From positions 13,634,092 to 13,698,091 of the forward strand of contig OZ023190.1 of assembly GCA_963995505.1 (NCBI GenBank): DNA of 64,000 nt. The letters are read 5' to 3'. The stretch is from Hypericum androsaemum (lineage: Eukaryota; Streptophyta; Magnoliopsida; Malpighiales; Hypericaceae). The position numbers and the translations under genes were made by a program. Under the pieces are notes generated by a model. It saw only the letters and a program-made list of their open reading frames with translations, was not told where the DNA came from and ran no database searches. This document shows positions 62,483 through 64,000 of the stretch, one piece after another. How positions within the stretch are numbered: position 1 is the first letter of the stretch; every line of letters starts with the position of its first letter.

Positions 62483-63194
62483 CTTTTTTATAAGTAATAT
62501 TTACTAATATAAATATTTACAACCTAATTAGTATAGTAATGTATTTTTTTATAAGTAAAATTTATTAATATAAATATTTACAACCTAATTAGTACAGTAA
62601 TATACTCTTATTAGAGTGGTATAGGACTCTTGGGCGTTGTGAATGTTTATTAAGTTGACTAATTCATGATTTGAATTAGGTATGATAATAAAAAATCAAA
62701 ACTTCTATCACACATTTCTTAGAGCTAATTACATTTTACTACATTGTGCTATTCGAAATAGACAACAAAGAACATCCCACGGTTTAGACCAAACATGAAC
62801 TTGGGGTCCGAGCTAGTAGCACAAGCTATGGCAGAACTCATCAATCTGGAGTCAGCTGTTAATTGTTCATCAAATAAAACCCACTTCAACAATTCCCTTC
62901 AACGACGAGCCGATCATGAACCAAAAATAAATTAGCCATCCCAATTGACCAAATCACTGATAATCAACTGGGCTCCTCGCAGCAAAATTAATTGGTTGAA
63001 ATTACTTTGAACTGATTCTACAACATTATTAGACAGGACTGCACTACTCAATTGCAGCCAAATTGTTAGCTGGCAAAAGAAATAAGTGCATAAATATGCA
63101 ACTAGGTGAAGAACCCACTAATAAATCTCTCACTACAGTACAAATCCTTGTACAGGGTTTTCCTAACACCACAGGTTGATGAAGGTTTTGGACT
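62483..63194. other. Spacer and NINJA 3' flank
   Basis: 62491-62610 holds two copies of a 61-bp unit (TAAGTAATATTTACTAATAT... and TAAGTAAAATTTATTAATAT...). From about 62730 on, no feature except the presumed NINJA 3' UTR. Confidence 0.5.
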
Positions 63195-64000
63195 TCAGCT
63201 CTGAGCAGAGGCAGCAGGATTAGAGTTTGGATATGTCGATACACCTGCGTCGGTGTTCTCTTCCCTTGCGTGCCGGACAAACTCGTCGGGGGACATGTGG
63301 GAACCATGGCAAGCACAGACGATCTTGATTTGGTTGGCACCGTATTTGTAAGTAACGCCAGAGATCGTTCTGCCGTTTGGTCCAGGGGCGGTGGTTGAGA
63401 CCCAAGGGAGGTTCGGACAGGAACCACACCCTCCAAATTTCACATCTGCAGCAATACCTGGCTTTATGGCAGAAAAATCAACTGAGAAGCCCTCGGGTGT
63501 TGACCGCTCTGATGAGTCTTTTGGCCTAAGGTTCATGCTAGCCCATACTGAATCATCATCTGTATGAGAAGAAGAGCCCTCTTCCTTGTTTGACTGCCTA
63601 TCATCCCCTCTGGTCCGCTGCAGGGTCCCGAGATCGTACAGAGCATTCTCCGACATATTTCGTGGAATTGGTTGCGCGGGCACTACATGCAGCGAGAAAC
63701 ATACAAGAATTCAGTGCCAAATACCGAAGACCTAAAATAGTAGCATGACTTAATAGCGAACTGAAAATAGTTCCTACGGTACTTTTGGGCCATGAATTGA
63801 ATTTCAACCGGTCCAGTATGCATGCATCAGGTGTTTGGGACAAGAACGAATTGTACCTTGAGAAACTTTTATAGCATCATTTAGGTTGTCCAACCCTGGG
63901 GGATTGCTACCGGCATATATGTGTTGGATCTGTGGAGGATGAGAACCCATCAGCCAGGAAGTATTCTTATCCAATGTCGGAAGCTGGACATGTGAATAGC
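63195..64000 (-). CDS. NINJA: NINJA (Novel Interactor of JAZ) adaptor, C-terminal part (5' end beyond window)
   Basis: NINJA links JAZ jasmonate repressors to TOPLESS co-repressors in the nucleus. Two exons are visible on the minus strand: one from the window edge to 63857, and the last from 63682 to a TGA at 63195-63197; the junction is phase 1 across a GT-AG intron. The C-terminus has the family C domain: GPNGRTISGVTYKYGANQIK followed by IVCACHGSHMSPDEFVRHA, which in NINJA binds the JAZ TIFY (ZIM) domain. The related AFP proteins have a similar but distinguishable block ([20 protein letters not shown]). The N-terminal EAR motif would lie outside the window. Tail residues after the C domain are Ser/Asn/Ala-rich (STYPNSNPAASAQS). 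Confidence 0.9.

Overview
The window is nuclear DNA from a flowering plant, most probably a eudicot. The support is GT-AG introns in nearly every gene, plant-only families (SPEAR/TIE repressor, NINJA, ATL RING-H2 ligase, plastid-targeted glyoxalase I, PP2C-cNMP-kinase fusion), AT-rich intergenic DNA, and plant-type transposons (Ty1/copia, MULE, hAT-like MITEs, SINEs). The species cannot be named from the sequence alone.

Layout. 1-678: last two exons of an RPB5 gene (+). 1521-2540: an intronless, truncated copy of the plastid EF-Ts polyprotein gene holding only its two S1 domains (-), followed by a solo LTR. About 3.1-12.0 kb: gene-free AT-rich DNA with one SINE. 12.07-14.18 kb: five-exon SPEAR/TIE-type EAR repressor (+). 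16.53-19.80 kb: 14-exon casein kinase 1-like gene (+), convergent with an eight-exon Bin3/MePCE-type RNA methyltransferase (-, 20.55-23.22 kb). 24.53-27.53 kb: nine-exon plastid glyoxalase I (-).

27.88-57 kb is largely transposon territory. It holds a complete but coding-dead Ty1/copia element with about 2% diverged LTRs (27,879-34,929), a foldback element, minisatellites, a Pack-type long-TIR element carrying an ARID-like gene fragment (39.7-41.0 kb), a 342-bp hAT MITE, and a 6.5-kb MULE (44,149-50,696). The MULE carries a mudrA-type transposase pseudogene and, tail to tail with it, a four-exon plant mobile domain (PMD/MAIN-like) gene. Only about 280 bp beyond the MULE begins a PP2C-cNMP-binding-kinase (plant PKG-type) gene at 50,978. 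Its phosphatase and both cyclic-nucleotide domains are intact, but its kinase part is full of frameshifts and ends early.

57-64 kb: an intronless ATL-type RING-H2 E3 ligase (-), intergenic DNA with a second copy of an hAT-like MITE family, and the last two exons of NINJA (-), which runs off the right edge.

The host genes do not form an operon-like unit; each is an ordinary separately transcribed plant gene. The points of most interest are the MULE with its PMD passenger and palindromic TIRs, the kinase decay in the PKG-type gene, the truncated EF-Ts polyprotein copy, and the defective copia with young LTRs. No tRNA, rRNA or CRISPR array was found. All exon boundaries were worked out by hand from GT-AG sites, reading phase and family conservation; percentages are counts by eye.
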